Source: a virus
Virus record (IMG/VR): IMGVR_UViG_3300032278_000051
Coordinates: 1-34,791 of that record
Length of the DNA: 34,791 bases
Reading direction: 5' to 3' (one strand)
Shown here: positions 31,414 to 34,791 of the stretch, in pieces
Layout of the letters: every line of letters starts with the position of its first letter
Numbering within the stretch: position 1 is the first letter of the stretch
Program-made: the position numbers and the translations under genes
The notes under the pieces: model-generated
Database searches by the model: none
What the model was told of the DNA's origin: nothing
Seen by the model: the letters and a program-made list of their open reading frames with translations, nothing else

Positions 31414-32069
31414 AGGTTCTGATCGCCTGCGAATATTCGGGCATCGTTCGGCGCGCGTTCCTCGCTGAAGGGCACGATACATGGTCTTGCGACATCCTGC
31501 CGGCTGAAGATCGCAGCAACCGCCATATTACCGGCGATGTCCGCGATGTCCTGGGCGATGGCTGGGACTTGCTCATTGTCGCGCATCCGCCCTGCACCCG
31601 GCTTTGCAATAGCGGCGTTCGCTGGCTTTCGACCCCACCGCCGGGCCGCACGAAGGCCGAACTGAAGGCGGAACTGGTCGAAGGCGCTGCGCTGTTTTCG
31701 GACTTGTGGAACGCGCCAGTTCCGCGCGTTGCCTGCGAAAATCCCGTCATGCACCGCCATGCGAAGGCGCTGATTGCCAACTATGCGCCGCCGGCGCAGT
31801 CGGTCCAGCCCTGGCAGTTCGGCGATTGGGAAACTAAGCGCACCTGCCTTTGGCTGCGCGGGCTCAAGCCGCTGAAGCCGACCTATCCGACGCTGGACGC
31901 CGCGCGGGCAGCGATGGGCTTCGCCGAAGATGACACGCCGATCGCGCGCGTCCATCGCATGCCGCCGGGCAGCGATCGCGCGAAAGAGCGAAGCCGGTTC
32001 TTCCCCGGCATCGCTCGCGCAATGGCGGTCCAATGGGGCGGCGGATTCGCTGCACGGTCAGCGGCATGA
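31410..32069 (+). CDS. C5 cytosine methyltransferase-like phage protein, 219 aa
   Basis: The product starts MKVLIACEYSGIVRRAFLAEGHDTW and includes HPPCTRLCNSGVRW (motif IV-like Pro-Cys) and VACENPVMH (motif VI-like Glu-Asn-Pro). WQFGDWETKRTCLWLRGL follows. This is a common phage family annotated as DNA cytosine methyltransferase. It lacks an obvious target-recognition domain and is shorter than true methyltransferases (300 or more residues), so it may modify or merely bind DNA or nucleotides. ATGA overlaps link it to both neighbours. Confidence 0.75.
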   Translation: MKVLIACEYSGIVRRAFLAEGHDTWSCDILPAEDRSNRHITGDVRDVLGDGWDLLIVAHPPCTRLCNSGVRWLSTPPPGRTKAELKAELVEGAALFSDLWNAPVPRVACENPVMHRHAKALIANYAPPAQSVQPWQFGDWETKRTCLWLRGLKPLKPTYPTLDAARAAMGFAEDDTPIARVHRMPPGSDRAKERSRFFPGIARAMAVQWGGGFAARSAA

Positions 32070-32818
32070 ACGCGCCCGCGATCATCACCGGCATCGACCG
32101 GGCCGTCGCCGGCAACGATCGGCATGTCGTCACCATCCGCAAGGGCGCGGACATCCTGGCCACGCTCTATTGCGGCGATGCCTATGCCATTCGGCCGACG
32201 CTGGGCTGGATGGATGCCGATGTCATGGATCCGCCCTTCCTGCTGGCGACCAGCGGCGGCGGACGCTTTCGCAAAGATCGGCGCAGCATGGATGAAATCG
32301 CCGAAGCCGGCATCGACCAGGGCTTCGACATGGCGATCATCAATCCGCTGCTGGCGGGCGCGGTCATTTGCTTCTGCCACAATGACCAGCTGCCCCAGCT
32401 GCTGCATCAGATCGATGGCCAGTTCGATCGCTTCGCCCTGCTGGACTGGACGAAGGCGGCTCCGCTACCCGTCGCGAACAAGCATTATCGCCCAGATCGC
32501 GAATTCTACGTCCACGCCTGGAACGCCGGCTATCATCCGCAAGGCGAACTGGCCGACAAGAGACGGTCGATTACTGCCGGCAGCGATCGGGCGCTGAAGA
32601 AGCGGTTCGGACATCCGACCATCAAGCCGCCGGCCGTCATGGCGAAGATCATGCGCAACGTCGCCGGCCAGACCATTTGCGACCCGTTCATGGGCACCGG
32701 CTCGACCGGCGTGGCGGCGATCGCGGCCGGCAAGCGGTTCTTCGGCATCGAGCGCGACCCGCGCTGGTTCGGCGCGGCCGTGACCCGCATCAGCGAAGCG
32801 GTCGACGCGCTGGACTGA
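32066..32818 (+). CDS. Site-specific DNA methyltransferase (N6-adenine/N4-cytosine, beta-type order)
   Basis: The 250-residue product has the catalytic motif Asp55-Pro-Pro-Phe58 early and the AdoMet motif DPFMGTGSTG late (206-215), the order of beta-class enzymes. KPPAVMAKIMRNV and FFGIERDPRWF are typical of the family. It probably protects phage DNA from host restriction; no matching restriction gene is in the window. ATGA overlaps the gene before, TGATG leads into the next. Confidence 0.87.
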   Translation: MNAPAIITGIDRAVAGNDRHVVTIRKGADILATLYCGDAYAIRPTLGWMDADVMDPPFLLATSGGGRFRKDRRSMDEIAEAGIDQGFDMAIINPLLAGAVICFCHNDQLPQLLHQIDGQFDRFALLDWTKAAPLPVANKHYRPDREFYVHAWNAGYHPQGELADKRRSITAGSDRALKKRFGHPTIKPPAVMAKIMRNVAGQTICDPFMGTGSTGVAAIAAGKRFFGIERDPRWFGAAVTRISEAVDALD

Positions 32819-32969
32819 TGGCCGACCGCGCCGCCTTTGCCTTGCTCGACCGGAGCGACCCAGACCTGCCGCCCGCGCGGCAGGAAGCGATCGACTTCGC
32901 GCGCTATTTGGCAAGGCGGCGGGTCCGCGCCATGATGGCCGAGAGAACCAACGATTCGGCGCCCCGCAA

Positions 32970-32973
<4 letters not shown>
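32818..32973 (+). CDS. Very small protein upstream of the recombinase, 51 aa
   Basis: The short basic, helical product (ARQEAIDFARYLARRRVRAMM) is coupled by TGATG to the methyltransferase and by ATGA to the recombinase. Recombination directionality factors of serine integrases are often small and encoded next to the integrase, so that is one possibility, but nothing in the sequence proves it. Confidence 0.6.
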
Positions 32974-34643
<1,670 letters not shown>

Positions 34644-34674
34644 GCACCGATTTTTCTGCGTCCTTCGGAGACGC

Positions 34675-34695
34675 AAAAAGGGCCTCGAAGGCCCT
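34675..34695 (-). terminator. Terminator-like hairpin between 5S rRNA and tRNA-fMet
   Basis: On the minus strand GGGCC (34694-34690) pairs with GGCCC (34684-34680) over a short loop, followed by TTTTT (34679-34675). It would stop or slow transcripts leaving the rRNA operon before the tRNA. A second hairpin, CGGGCC-CTGA-GGCCCG (34704-34719), lies upstream and may be an RNA processing site. Confidence 0.55.
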
Positions 34696-34764
34696 CCTTG
34701 ATCCGGGCCCTGAGGCCCGTTGACTTGTGAATGGGTTTATATCCGCGTGCCCGCCGGCTGCAAT

Positions 34765-34791
34765 GCCTGGCGACGACCTACTCTCCCAACG
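34765..34791 (-). rRNA. rrf: 5S rRNA, 3' end (partial)
   Basis: On the minus strand the window edge reads CGTTGGGAGAGTAGGTCGTC followed by GCCAGGC, the conserved 3' end of bacterial 5S rRNA. The rest lies beyond the window, and the 23S and 16S genes should follow there. Confidence 0.9.

Overview
The window is a nearly complete P2-like (Peduoviridae-type) prophage of about 34.2 kb. It is inserted in the 3' end of the initiator tRNA gene (tRNA-fMet, CAT anticodon) that follows the 5S rRNA of a ribosomal operon. High GC, a strong bias for codons ending in C or G, and the 5S/tRNA-fMet arrangement suggest an alphaproteobacterium, probably a sphingomonad. This host call is inferred from sequence style, not from a search.

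Layout, left to right. 1-340: host DNA with the tail end of an unidentified low-complexity protein gene. 341-361: attL. 362-984: an AT-richer segment without genes, holding a terminator and four copies of the octamer GGCATAAC in inverted arrangement. 985-1520: two small genes. 1533-1569: a bidirectional terminator. 1600-4583 (minus strand): portal (Q) and terminase ATPase (P). 4751-9604 (plus): scaffold/protease O, capsid N, small terminase M, head completion L, tail X, R and S. 9699-14514: baseplate J and I, tail fibre H, fibre assembly protein and a beta-helix tailspike. 14540-16725: lysis cassette with small membrane proteins, an M23 endopeptidase and a nested spanin pair. 16722-23778: baseplate spike V, W, sheath FI, tube FII, E with a -1 frameshift to E', tape measure T, U and D. 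23779-25279 (minus): a lysogeny operon of S24 repressor, lipoprotein and small protein. 25365-34610 (plus): an early operon with almost no spacing, carrying a YdaS/Cro-like regulator, a CII-like regulator, an Ogr-type late activator, a primase-helicase, several small proteins, a zinc-ribbon/YfdR-like HD hydrolase, two DNA methyltransferase-like proteins and a large serine recombinase. 34567-34643 (minus): tRNA-fMet. 34765-34791 (minus): 3' end of 5S rRNA.

How it works together. The repressor should silence the rightward early operon from operators near 25327-25360. On induction this operon supplies replication, Ogr (which in P2 switches on late promoters) and the recombinase as its last gene. 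Head genes read divergently from about 4.6 kb, and tail and lysis genes follow. Compared with P2, the virion genes are conserved but the tyrosine integrase and rolling-circle replicase are replaced, the lysis cassette is moved, and V-W are separated from J-I.

The most striking observation is that the attachment core lies inside the last codons of the recombinase gene. In the prophage, tRNA-fMet supplies the last 10 codons, and the stop overlaps the anticodon. In the excised circle the same reading frame should run into the left phage end, give a different 13-residue tail ending in Ile-Ala-Ala, and stop 28 bases before a terminator at 422. The recombinase would therefore change its C-terminus with every integration or excision.
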